A stretch of DNA of 64,000 bases from a virus: IMG/VR virus record IMGVR_UViG_3300044821_000131, positions 124,001 through 188,000 of that record. One strand, written 5' to 3'. Shown piece after piece: positions 47,108 through 54,376 of this stretch (position 1 is its first letter; each line of letters starts with the position of its first letter). The notes beneath the pieces are model-generated. The model was not told the DNA's origin. It did not search any database and saw only the letters and a program-made list of their open reading frames with translations. Position numbers and translations under genes: made by a program.

Positions 47108-49545
47108 AACTTTCGTAGCAGTTCGAGCAGGGCCTCTGCATTCATTAGGATCTCCCGGAACTTGTACATTGAAGCAGAAGCGTGCTTTGTCACCAACTCC
47201 TTATGTACGTCTTGGCGCCGATGGCTGGACAGATTGGCGAAACTCAACACCATTGTACCAGAGGTTGTATCCAATTTGAAATGCTTGGGCAGGTCCTCTA
47301 AGGGTATACCGGTCAGCAGGTCACGAAAAACTGGCATGTCATCATCGAAGACCTCAAATTTCTGATATTGAGTAAAGCGCTCGATCAGCCTGCGGCCCTC
47401 AAGGATATAGTCCACCATAACCGAAGCCTGGTCATCCATCATAGGACTTACTCCGCCACTTCCTTCGCGTACCAGTCGCAGCGTGATCTGGGTGTAGATG
47501 TTGTAGGCCACGGTGTAGATTTGATCATACAGTGGCTTGTCGATCTCTACGCTAAACGGTAGTCCTAATTTACTGAGTGCCATGATGTAGCCGGACCGAC
47601 CTTGGCATCCTTCAGGGTCATGGTATAAGCCGAATACGGGATATGCGGCAAACTCGGATGGAACGAGACTTGTCTCTCGGCGTTTATTTGAGTTGAGATC
47701 GAATGGATGCACCTGGCCGAAAGGGAGAAATAACGCACCCAGCAGTTTAAGGCTGTTGTCATTGTTCGCCAACGAGAGCACAGGAAAGGTGCGCTTAAGG
47801 AAAAGTCGAGCGCACATCGAAGCCATCAGGGCCAGAAACGATTTTATCTGGGGCGTCACCAGATCGGTGGAATTGGATTGGGCGAACTTCTGAAATTTAT
47901 AATGATCCTGCAGGAGGCTGAAAAAAGGATGTCCAACACGCAGAGTTTCATCCAAGCCGGAGATCGAAACCTTCCATGTGGGCGTGTTAAAAATACTGCG
48001 ATTCGAAGTCCAGCCGAGATGTTTGAGGCCTAGTGTACTCGCGTAATTTTGACTCTGAAAGTGAGCACTCAAACTCTGCATGATGTAGGTCCTGGCCGAA
48101 GCATCATAGATGATGGGCTGGAATGCACTCTTGCCTTGGGTGTGTACCAACACCGCGGTTCGGAGCGTAGTTAGAAGATTGGCAGCCTTTTCGGCGGATT
48201 TACGATCAAGACAGAAGGGATATTCTGTGCCATCGACCATCATGGTGCCGTAGTGATAAAGATCGCCATTTTCTTGGAACCACACGCTGGAGAACAAGCG
48301 CAGTGTGAAGTTAGAACCGAGCACAGGCTGCGATGTTTTATTCTTTCGGTACACGTACCCGGCGTTGGTCTCTTCCAGTTCGACGTCGGATACGAAAAAC
48401 GTTTTTGGAGTAATCGTGTGTTTTTTGATTTTCTGTACTATATCGTCGCGCCCAAGATCATGCATCCATCCGATGATGCTATCAATAACGACACGGTCGA
48501 AACGAAGATCATCCAGCACCCGACCCACCTTCGGTGTGATATCGTTCTCGATTGCGACGGACGCTTGGAATTCAGAAACGGCAAATTCCAACCAAGTCTT
48601 ACGTTTGGGTTTCTCCGATCCTTGTAGGATATCATGTTCGACCGACACGTGATAATCGACGAAGCCTCCTCTAAAGCGAGCTATCAATGAAAGGTCGTAG
48701 TCATTGCCGGCGATGAACGTGCCGGTGCGTAATTGCATTTGATGCACTTTGCTGGAAACGTTGAAGTGCGGATGCACTACACCGAAATCGAGGTTGCCAT
48801 AATAGACACCTTGCGAGAATAACTTGGCCGACTGTAACGCGTTACCGGTCACTCGTACATCATCAGTGTCTGGGGCGATTGTGTGTAAGCCAAAGAAAGA
48901 ATGACGCGCATGGTTTATATCGACTACGACAGGGCCACCGTCGTTCAGCGGATATATCACCAACCGGGAGAATGTGTGGTAATTGCTGAAGTAGGGTAAG
49001 ACGATGTAAGTATCACAGGGCTGAAATTTTTCACTGGCGCTGTAGGGTGTCAGAAGTCCATTCAGATCAAGACCTTTGGCCACATAAAGAAAACGAGCTA
49101 CATGGGGAGCTCGAATATTTCGCCGCTCCAACCACATCAAAGCTTCCGGATAAAGTGGGGCACGATCGCGAAGGTTGAGATTCAGTTCGTAGAGCTTCAA
49201 GAACTGTGCTCGTTGAGATTCCAGCTGGCTAACGAAGACCACGCGAGAGGTGTCGGGTTGAACGTTTGCAGACGGCTCGACCATGTCCCCATAGCGGCTC
49301 ATAACGTGGTTTACGGCAAGATCATAGCCTCCCATATGAAAAGCCAGAAAATCGAACACATCCCCGGCTACAAACGAACACTTAGGATCTAGGCTGATGA
49401 ACTCATCGCCTACGAGCCAAATACGAGCATCGGCCAAGTGCGGGTGCTGGATATAGCTATAACCCGAGGCGTCCTTGATATTTAGGCCGAGATCGCGTAC
49501 GACCCGGTAAGGTTCGACGGCCTTAAAAATGTCTTGAATACGCAT
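47005..49545 (-). CDS. primase-like protein with degenerate zinc domain
   Basis: 846 residues on the minus strand. The N-terminus (1-90) has the shape of a DnaG-type zinc-binding domain: YRVVRDLGLNIKDASGYSY, then PHLADARIW, a Lys-Cys spacing and GDVFDFLAFHMGG with AVNHVMSRYG. However, only one of the expected metal-binding cysteines remains (near residue 56). Residues 175-260 (TYIVLPYFSNYHTFSRLVIY and later) recall the linker before a TOPRIM domain, but no clear catalytic acidic set is seen. The rest is unrecognised, mostly alpha/beta. It may be a replication or packaging protein derived from a primase-helicase. Convergent with the glycosyltransferase, overlapping it by 103 bases. Confidence 0.6.
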   Translation of the reverse strand: MRIQDIFKAVEPYRVVRDLGLNIKDASGYSYIQHPHLADARIWLVGDEFISLDPKCSFVAGDVFDFLAFHMGGYDLAVNHVMSRYGDMVEPSANVQPDTSRVVFVSQLESQRAQFLKLYELNLNLRDRAPLYPEALMWLERRNIRAPHVARFLYVAKGLDLNGLLTPYSASEKFQPCDTYIVLPYFSNYHTFSRLVIYPLNDGGPVVVDINHARHSFFGLHTIAPDTDDVRVTGNALQSAKLFSQGVYYGNLDFGVVHPHFNVSSKVHQMQLRTGTFIAGNDYDLSLIARFRGGFVDYHVSVEHDILQGSEKPKRKTWLEFAVSEFQASVAIENDITPKVGRVLDDLRFDRVVIDSIIGWMHDLGRDDIVQKIKKHTITPKTFFVSDVELEETNAGYVYRKNKTSQPVLGSNFTLRLFSSVWFQENGDLYHYGTMMVDGTEYPFCLDRKSAEKAANLLTTLRTAVLVHTQGKSAFQPIIYDASARTYIMQSLSAHFQSQNYASTLGLKHLGWTSNRSIFNTPTWKVSISGLDETLRVGHPFFSLLQDHYKFQKFAQSNSTDLVTPQIKSFLALMASMCARLFLKRTFPVLSLANNDNSLKLLGALFLPFGQVHPFDLNSNKRRETSLVPSEFAAYPVFGLYHDPEGCQGRSGYIMALSKLGLPFSVEIDKPLYDQIYTVAYNIYTQITLRLVREGSGGVSPMMDDQASVMVDYILEGRRLIERFTQYQKFEVFDDDMPVFRDLLTGIPLEDLPKHFKLDTTSGTMVLSFANLSSHRRQDVHKELVTKHASASMYKFREILMNAEALLELLRKFYGCALPIGDGAKSDTLTEVVSQPLSQSIDSLSK

Positions 49546-49567
49546 TGGGGTTTAATATGATTGGTAC

Positions 49568-50629
49568 ATGGATTTTGTAAAAGACTGCTCTGGCCGACAT
49601 TTGCTTCGGATCAACAACTTGGTGACCGTACCGGAATACGTCAAACAAGCCTCGATCCCAGACGACGGCCTCGGTGATCTGCCCGAACACTTGTTCGCAG
49701 ATCCTGTCCGTCGTGAGTTTCCCATTGACAGCGCCGGTCATACGTATCTCAGTCAGGCTTACTGTATGTCTGCCGGAATCGATAGCAAGTCAATTCTAGG
49801 AAACATCAAATCGGCCATGTCCCGCTTTCCCGAGGTGCCGGCGGATATCGCAAAACTGGAGGCGGCCATGGATGCCAGCGTCAAATCCAGTTCTGTTGGT
49901 AATCAGCCACAGTTCGCCGTTTACGTCGATTTCGGTGCCGGCAATCCGGACTCTGAAATCGAGTACGTGAAGTCCGGCGGCGTGAAAGGTTTCTATCCCA
50001 TCAATGATGTAGACCAAGTGGTGGATTCTGCCATTCAGATCGGCAACGAGTCGCATCGCATCCCACTGGAACTCTTTGTTGAAGGTTGTCAGGCGATCTA
50101 CAAATCGGCCAAAGATATGGGTTGCACCGAGCAACTACCGAAGACCATTGTTCAATACGGCGTGGAACGCGTGCCGGATTACGAGTTCGTGAAACAACAG
50201 GCTGAGATCCGAGCGCGTGAGACGAATGACCCGATTTACATCGAACTGGCAGCTTCGGCTGAAGACGACACAGAACACGACTCCAATTTGTGGTCCGAAC
50301 TCTGGGGCAAGGCCGATGCGAGTCACGGCGTCAAGTATGCTCGGCACACGTTGAACCCCTATCAGATATTTCATTCCGGCATGCCCAAATCGGCCTTTGA
50401 AGCGGCTATCAATAAATGGACACTCTTGCATGGCGCCGCCATTCCGGTTCCTGCGCTGCAGGCTCTGAAAGAGGACAGCATCAGCCGTGTGATGTCGAAG
50501 GAAGCCGCGGACAAGGTGCAGGAGGTCCTGAACAAGTCAGCCTCAGTTACCGGGGCGGAATTGGCCAACGAGTTGTCAAAGCTCGATAAACCGATCCAGT
50601 TGGCACTGTTGAAACTGGTCGCCCAGTAA
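49568..50629 (+). CDS. head-like protein with Lys-x-Ala motifs
   Basis: 353 residues, divergent from the primase-like gene. The N-terminal region has LPEHLFADPVRREFPIDSAG followed by YLSQAYC, a form I know from internal head or capsid-associated proteins of large phages (a short beta hairpin with FxDPxxxxxPI). Motifs YVKQAS, IYKSAK and LNKSAS match the set in the head cluster at 0-12 kb, even though this gene is some 38 kb away. The final third is helical. Likely a virion head component cleaved by the same protease (inference). The next gene starts one base after its stop. Confidence 0.55.
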   Translation: MDFVKDCSGRHLLRINNLVTVPEYVKQASIPDDGLGDLPEHLFADPVRREFPIDSAGHTYLSQAYCMSAGIDSKSILGNIKSAMSRFPEVPADIAKLEAAMDASVKSSSVGNQPQFAVYVDFGAGNPDSEIEYVKSGGVKGFYPINDVDQVVDSAIQIGNESHRIPLELFVEGCQAIYKSAKDMGCTEQLPKTIVQYGVERVPDYEFVKQQAEIRARETNDPIYIELAASAEDDTEHDSNLWSELWGKADASHGVKYARHTLNPYQIFHSGMPKSAFEAAINKWTLLHGAAIPVPALQALKEDSISRVMSKEAADKVQEVLNKSASVTGAELANELSKLDKPIQLALLKLVAQ

Positions 50630-50630
50630 A

Positions 50631-51236
50631 ATGGCTGTCAAACCACAGGCGTTGAATCCCAAAGGGGTTTTCCTGGCCCTCACCGATCCGAACACCTTCG
50701 CAACGGTAATCCATATAGTGCTGATTTCCCGTTACGGCGAAGAGATTTACAACGAGGACCCAATAGAACTCTTTCTTCGGCTGGAGGAGGACTTTGGATC
50801 GAAACCCTGTGAAGAGGTCGAGAACAAGATAAATGCCATACTGCTTGCCACCAGTACGGATCTGTTTTACGAGGACCCGCATGCGTTCACGACCATCTGC
50901 CAGACGCTCACAACCGGAGACCCGGGAATTGACATGCTGGACCCGCTTACCTTGCCCGAGGTGATGTGGGGCGTGTACGAAGTAGAGTTGAACCATGGCT
51001 CGGGCAAAATGTCCAAACATGTGGAAAAGGTTATTCAGCAGGTCGTCGAGGAAGAGTCAAACGAGGTGGATCACGAGGCCATGTTGAACGAGGATCCCTA
51101 CGACTACTTGATGCACTTTTTGGAGGACCAGCGGGAAGTTCTGCAACGTCAGATGGAAGCCGTAGGATTGACCGGTACCGACCTGCCGCCAGTACAGACC
51201 TTGGCCGACCCCAAGACCCATCCTGCCCTGCAATAG
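50631..51236 (+). CDS. hypothetical acidic protein after head-like gene
   Basis: 201 residues, acidic and helical (IELFLRLEEDFGSKPCEEVE, KVIQQVVEEESNEVDHEAML). Starts one base after the previous stop, so co-transcribed with the head-like gene at 49568. Unrecognised. Position in a pair with a virion protein suggests a chaperone or tail/head accessory protein. Confidence 0.55.
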   Translation: MAVKPQALNPKGVFLALTDPNTFATVIHIVLISRYGEEIYNEDPIELFLRLEEDFGSKPCEEVENKINAILLATSTDLFYEDPHAFTTICQTLTTGDPGIDMLDPLTLPEVMWGVYEVELNHGSGKMSKHVEKVIQQVVEEESNEVDHEAMLNEDPYDYLMHFLEDQREVLQRQMEAVGLTGTDLPPVQTLADPKTHPALQ

Positions 51237-51291
51237 AGCGGTATTCTGTGTTATAAGTATTTGAACAGGATATGTTTAGATATTGACCTAT

Positions 51292-51315
51292 TTGCCCTAT
51301 TTTAACCTAGGGCAA
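51292..51315 (+). promoter_or_regulatory. short inverted repeat
   Basis: Perfect eight-base arms TTGCCCTA (51292-51299) and TAGGGCAA (51308-51315) around an AT-rich eight-base loop, 55 bases after the previous stop. No U-tract follows. Could be a protein-binding operator or a weak terminator stem. Confidence 0.4.
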
Positions 51316-51328
51316 TTGGGTTAGTTCT

Positions 51329-51368
51329 TTGAGTGCTGCTGTCGGGTACGACTGACGGCAGCACTCAA
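51329..51368 (+). promoter_or_regulatory. 15-bp hairpin next to a ribosome site
   Basis: Arms 51329-51343 and 51354-51368 pair over 15 bases with one G-U pair and a ten-base loop. The last two bases of the stem are the first two of AAGGAG (51367-51372), the ribosome site for a TTG start at 51381. A structure here would control access to that site. No T-run follows, so termination is less likely. The 144-base stretch before 51381 otherwise holds only the smaller inverted repeat. Confidence 0.55.
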
Positions 51369-51380
51369 GGAGTTACTTCC

Positions 51381-51503
51381 TTGTCAACAAACCAACAAAA
51401 CAAAAACAACGGCAACCGCGCGGCCGACAACAGTGCGATAGAAAACCTATGGCTAAAGCTCAACAATCAAAATCGAGTAATCGTGCAACTGGCAAACACA
51501 TAG
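51381..51503 (+). CDS. small 40-residue protein, TTG start
   Basis: 40 residues beginning MSTNQQNKNNGNRAADN, ending VIVQLANT. Supported by an optimal AAGGAG eight bases before the TTG and by the adjoining hairpin. Asn/Gln/Lys-rich N-terminus and a short amphipathic C-terminal part (ENLWLKLNNQNRVIVQL). No family recognised. Overlaps the next frame by 55 bases. It could be a true small protein or a leader peptide. Confidence 0.45.
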   Translation: MSTNQQNKNNGNRAADNSAIENLWLKLNNQNRVIVQLANT

Positions 51504-51655
51504 TGAAGCAGGCGACTTCACCGCACTGGGTTGAACCCTGCAAATTACCCTCGTTAGCCGAAGACCTGTCAACACGGGTTTCGCTGTTCGAGTATGTAGT
51601 CGCCAACGTTCAAAACAGCTGCACATTAACCGGAATAGCAGGGTACAGCGAATAA
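51449..51655 (+). CDS. small hypothetical protein
   Basis: 68 residues starting MAKAQQSKSSNRATG, with a more globular C-terminus (SLAEDLSTRVSLFEYVVANV). The ribosome site is weak. Its start is oddly similar in composition to the 40-residue frame upstream. Ends six bases before the gene at 51662. It may be translated by coupling to the frame at 51381. Confidence 0.35.
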   Translation: MAKAQQSKSSNRATGKHIVKQATSPHWVEPCKLPSLAEDLSTRVSLFEYVVANVQNSCTLTGIAGYSE

Positions 51656-51661
51656 AATACT

Positions 51662-52267
51662 ATGCGAACAATAACCGCGGTCGTTCCCATTTCCGGAGTT
51701 CCCAAGAATGGGGTGTTCTCAGTCGAAGGCGCGGAGAGACTTAAAAATGGTCTCGTGCATATATTGATTGACGTGGGACCTACTCCGGAAGCTTGGAGAA
51801 CTTGGAAAGTGAATGCCACAGTGTCAATCGCTTCACGGCTCTTGACACTACGTGCACCAGCTACCATCAACGACATACTGTTTGAGATCTGGTCGGACGA
51901 TTTGGTCAAAGCCGACGTCGGCGTCACTATCGAAGTTGAGGACTCAGTTTTCAACAATCTGCAAAAACGGCTGGCCGTTGAAAGCAAAGTGCCAGACTGG
52001 GTGATCGGGTACTTGAATGCGTCCTTTCGTTTCAACGAGAATCCTTTAAGGTTCTTACGCAAGATATTCGGTGGTGTATGGAAGTTCGAACACGGCAAGG
52101 ACCAGGGACACTTCTCGTCGGTGTATTGGAATGATGTGAAAATTTGGTCCGGGCTTACGAACTCGGCCGTCGTTCCGATAACGACGTCTACGATTGAGTC
52201 CGACAAGACCATGCGACGAATCGAATACACCAGCATGGGTCCGACTTTGGTTGATAATAACCGCTGA
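51662..52267 (+). CDS. hypothetical protein
   Basis: 201 residues, beta-rich first part (AVVPISGVPKNGVFSVEGAE, LVHILIDVGPTPEAW) and a helical middle (DSVFNNLQKRLAVESK). A long opposite-strand frame covers the same bases but crosses the terminator and lacks protein character. No family recognised. It is the last gene before a strong terminator. Confidence 0.5.
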   Translation: MRTITAVVPISGVPKNGVFSVEGAERLKNGLVHILIDVGPTPEAWRTWKVNATVSIASRLLTLRAPATINDILFEIWSDDLVKADVGVTIEVEDSVFNNLQKRLAVESKVPDWVIGYLNASFRFNENPLRFLRKIFGGVWKFEHGKDQGHFSSVYWNDVKIWSGLTNSAVVPITTSTIESDKTMRRIEYTSMGPTLVDNNR

Positions 52268-52301
52268 CATCGGATCGGACAGTTAAGATCAAACTTACAA
52301 C

Positions 52302-52335
52302 CGGCAGGAGGCTTACAACCTCCTGCCGAACTTTT
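52302..52335 (+). terminator. Rho-independent terminator
   Basis: Perfect ten-base stem (52302-52311 with 52319-52328), seven-base loop, and CTTTT shortly after the stem. Ends the plus-strand unit before 52267. The remaining bases to 52432 hold no supported gene. Confidence 0.75.
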
Positions 52336-52432
52336 AATTAAATGCCGAGCAGACTGGTTCTGGTTCGGCCGAGCTTCTACGCAAAGAATTTCAAATTTTT
52401 TATCTATTGGGTCTTCCAACTGAAAGGGATAC

Positions 52433-52714
52433 ATGAAGTTGACCAGAAAGCAACTCAACAAAATTCTAAAGCACACAGACATGTTTACAGTCGATGGCAT
52501 AATGCACTTGGCTACATACAAGTACATACCGAAGGACAGTTATGACCGGGCACTTGTAGGATCGCCAATAATGCCAACTCAGCGCTCTCACAACGAGAGC
52601 TTTGCTCTACGGTTATTACTTGACGCGTACGTCGTAGCAGAGAACACACTGGACGTGTGCGGAACTAAAATCAAATTTTTCACATGGCAAGAATTATCAT
52701 TAGCACCAAGTTAA
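52433..52714 (+). CDS. small hypothetical protein
   Basis: 93 residues, AAAGGG about five bases before the ATG. Basic N-terminus (MKLTRKQLNKILKHTDMFTV), then a helical central part (ESFALRLLLDAYVVAENT). First gene after the terminator. Its end overlaps the next gene by 31 bases. Unrecognised. Confidence 0.55.
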   Translation: MKLTRKQLNKILKHTDMFTVDGIMHLATYKYIPKDSYDRALVGSPIMPTQRSHNESFALRLLLDAYVVAENTLDVCGTKIKFFTWQELSLAPS

Positions 52715-53088
52715 AGGCTCGTCGCGCAAGCTTTATGCCGGCAGGAGTGCCGAAGTATGTGCGATGTTATGATAATGGAGGTGAGACATGGGATCGGTAC
52801 ACTGTGGTGTATACGGGGAAATACAGAACGACGCTGCCTGCGCCGCTACGAAGAGACTACGGCCCAAAGCGTTGGTTCCAATATGTCGGCATGTCGGAGT
52901 CCCCCTTTCATCCGCAGGGGTTCGGTCAACACGGGGAAAGCGTCAATCAAATAGACTTGAACAAATGGGGTTTCGCTCCGGCCATCGGTCGCAAGAACCA
53001 TCTCGGCACGAGGATACCGTTTAAGAAGTTGCCCGAAGATTGTAGAAAACTCGTAATACAAGATTACCGAGATATTTGGTCGCTATGA
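52684..53088 (+). CDS. conserved-type phage protein of unknown function
   Basis: 134 residues. The pattern CYDNGGETWDRYTVVYTGKY, GMSESPFHPQGFGQHGES and LPEDCRKLVIQDYRDIW is one I recognise from small proteins in many phages and prophages, whose role is not known. A later ATG at 52735 (MPAGVPKYVRCYDN) would remove 17 residues and the overlap with the gene before it; no good ribosome site decides. Overlaps the next gene by four bases. Confidence 0.6.
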   Translation: MARIIISTKLKARRASFMPAGVPKYVRCYDNGGETWDRYTVVYTGKYRTTLPAPLRRDYGPKRWFQYVGMSESPFHPQGFGQHGESVNQIDLNKWGFAPAIGRKNHLGTRIPFKKLPEDCRKLVIQDYRDIWSL

Positions 53089-53693
53089 AAACGTTCGTTA
53101 ATAAGAAGACTGGAAATCGTTACCCGGAAAGCGGCGTGGTCTCTTGGTTCCATCCAGCTTGGAGTCAAAAATTGAGGGGGGACTCGGCGCAGGTCTCCAG
53201 CAAGGTACGTTGGGAGCATCACATTAAGCCAGGATATCCGGAATGTACGCATGGCTGGAAGACGCTAAAGAAAAAAGAGTGGTCCGAGGAAGACATTCCG
53301 GATTTGGAGGAACCCTTTACAAAAGAACAATGGCTGGCCTATGCTGACAAGTATGGAGACATGTGCGCGATGCAGTTCTTGAATACTTGCGCTTACATGA
53401 AACCACGTGAAGCATTTCGGCTGCGCCATCCACCTAAGAATGAGGAGAAGTGGTACGATCCTGACACAACAGCTTGGTTTAAAAGAATATTTAAACGAGA
53501 ACATAATGATTTTCTGGACGGTTATTTAATGTGGTACGGCAACACGTACAGCCTGGACATACTAAAATTTGAAAATCATCTAGCCAGAGAATTTGGCTAT
53601 CCGATGCACGAAGACGGCAGCATGAAAGACTTTATGATAAAAACATTCGGCGAAGCCGAGACCGACAAATTTGAACTTCTGTTTCTTACATAA
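53085..53693 (+). CDS. hypothetical protein
   Basis: 202 residues from the ATG overlapping the previous stop (ATGA). Aromatic- and Lys-rich (VSWFHPAWSQKLRG, NEEKWYDPDTTAWFKRIFKR). No catalytic motif stands out. Part of a run of co-directed small genes before the terminase. Confidence 0.55.
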   Translation: MKTFVNKKTGNRYPESGVVSWFHPAWSQKLRGDSAQVSSKVRWEHHIKPGYPECTHGWKTLKKKEWSEEDIPDLEEPFTKEQWLAYADKYGDMCAMQFLNTCAYMKPREAFRLRHPPKNEEKWYDPDTTAWFKRIFKREHNDFLDGYLMWYGNTYSLDILKFENHLAREFGYPMHEDGSMKDFMIKTFGEAETDKFELLFLT

Positions 53694-53695
53694 CA

Positions 53696-54082
53696 ATGAG
53701 CCTTAACACTGATGAGATTGAACCGGCGATTCGAGATATGCACTTTAACGGTCCTAGTACCATGCCGGGAGGAATTGACCTGCTGTGTCCCAATTGCACA
53801 TCGGTCAGTTTCGGAGCATTCGAGATATGGTATTCATACAAGACGCCGGTCGCCTTTAGAATAGGTGAGAATTGGAGAGTGGTGTCACAGAACTACTGGA
53901 GTAGTACCACCGGCAGACACTTAACGTTGATTGACGGTGGATCCAAAGAGGCCAAGAAATCCAGGGTGGATGATGCCACGTTCAACCGGCTGTGGAATGA
54001 GCAATTCGGAAAAGTGGTGCCGAAGGGCCAGGTTGTACCAAAGATAGATTCGTTCATGAGCCGAAATTTAGGGCTTGATTAA
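53696..54082 (+). CDS. hypothetical protein with CxxC
   Basis: 128 residues. A single CPNC site (LLCPNCTSVSF) followed by beta stretches and a basic segment (LIDGGSKEAKKSRVDDATFN). Could bind metal or nucleic acid. Two bases separate it from the gene before. Unrecognised. Confidence 0.55.
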   Translation: MSLNTDEIEPAIRDMHFNGPSTMPGGIDLLCPNCTSVSFGAFEIWYSYKTPVAFRIGENWRVVSQNYWSSTTGRHLTLIDGGSKEAKKSRVDDATFNRLWNEQFGKVVPKGQVVPKIDSFMSRNLGLD

Positions 54083-54111
54083 ATGAGAACCAGTCGGCTA
54101 AAGTTCGGCCG

Positions 54112-54345
54112 ATGCAGCCCCGATACCAAGTCAAGTTCATTCAGAACAAAAAGCGCGAGCGCATCTGTATCATCATTCACCGTAACGGCCACGTGGTGCT
54201 GCAATCTGCCAGCGGCTACCGCCGACTCAACAAGGCGGTGCGAAGCGTGAAGCGATTCCTGAATGCCCTGGCTAAAGGGGACTATGTGTTCGATGTAGAA
54301 CGAGTTCCGCTGGGAAGACCGGTTGGAACCAAGAAGAAGCGGTAG
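54112..54345 (+). CDS. small basic protein, DUF1508-like
   Basis: 77 residues, highly basic. The core RICIIIHRNGHVVLQSASGY and the following KAVRSVKRFL resemble the DUF1508/YegP repeat (strand, NGxVxxxSxGY turn, helix with regular spacing). Such proteins have no firm role. It is convergent with the terminase gene; only 31 bases separate the two stops and contain a short palindrome but no clear terminator. Confidence 0.5.
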   Translation: MQPRYQVKFIQNKKRERICIIIHRNGHVVLQSASGYRRLNKAVRSVKRFLNALAKGDYVFDVERVPLGRPVGTKKKR

Positions 54346-54376
54346 ATCACCTATTTCCTTTAGCCATCAGCCGCGG

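Noticed and set aside
51610-52527. Minus-strand frame of 305 residues
   Set aside because: It crosses the terminator hairpin and the gene at 51662, and its composition (many Cys, Ser and Ile without domain shape) is not protein-like.
52342-52545. Plus-strand frame of 67 residues overlapping the gene at 52433
   Set aside because: No ribosome site and it overlaps a better supported gene in another frame.
54346-54376. Palindrome AGCCGCGGCT between convergent stops as a bidirectional terminator
   Set aside because: No loop and no U-tract on either strand; too weak to call.
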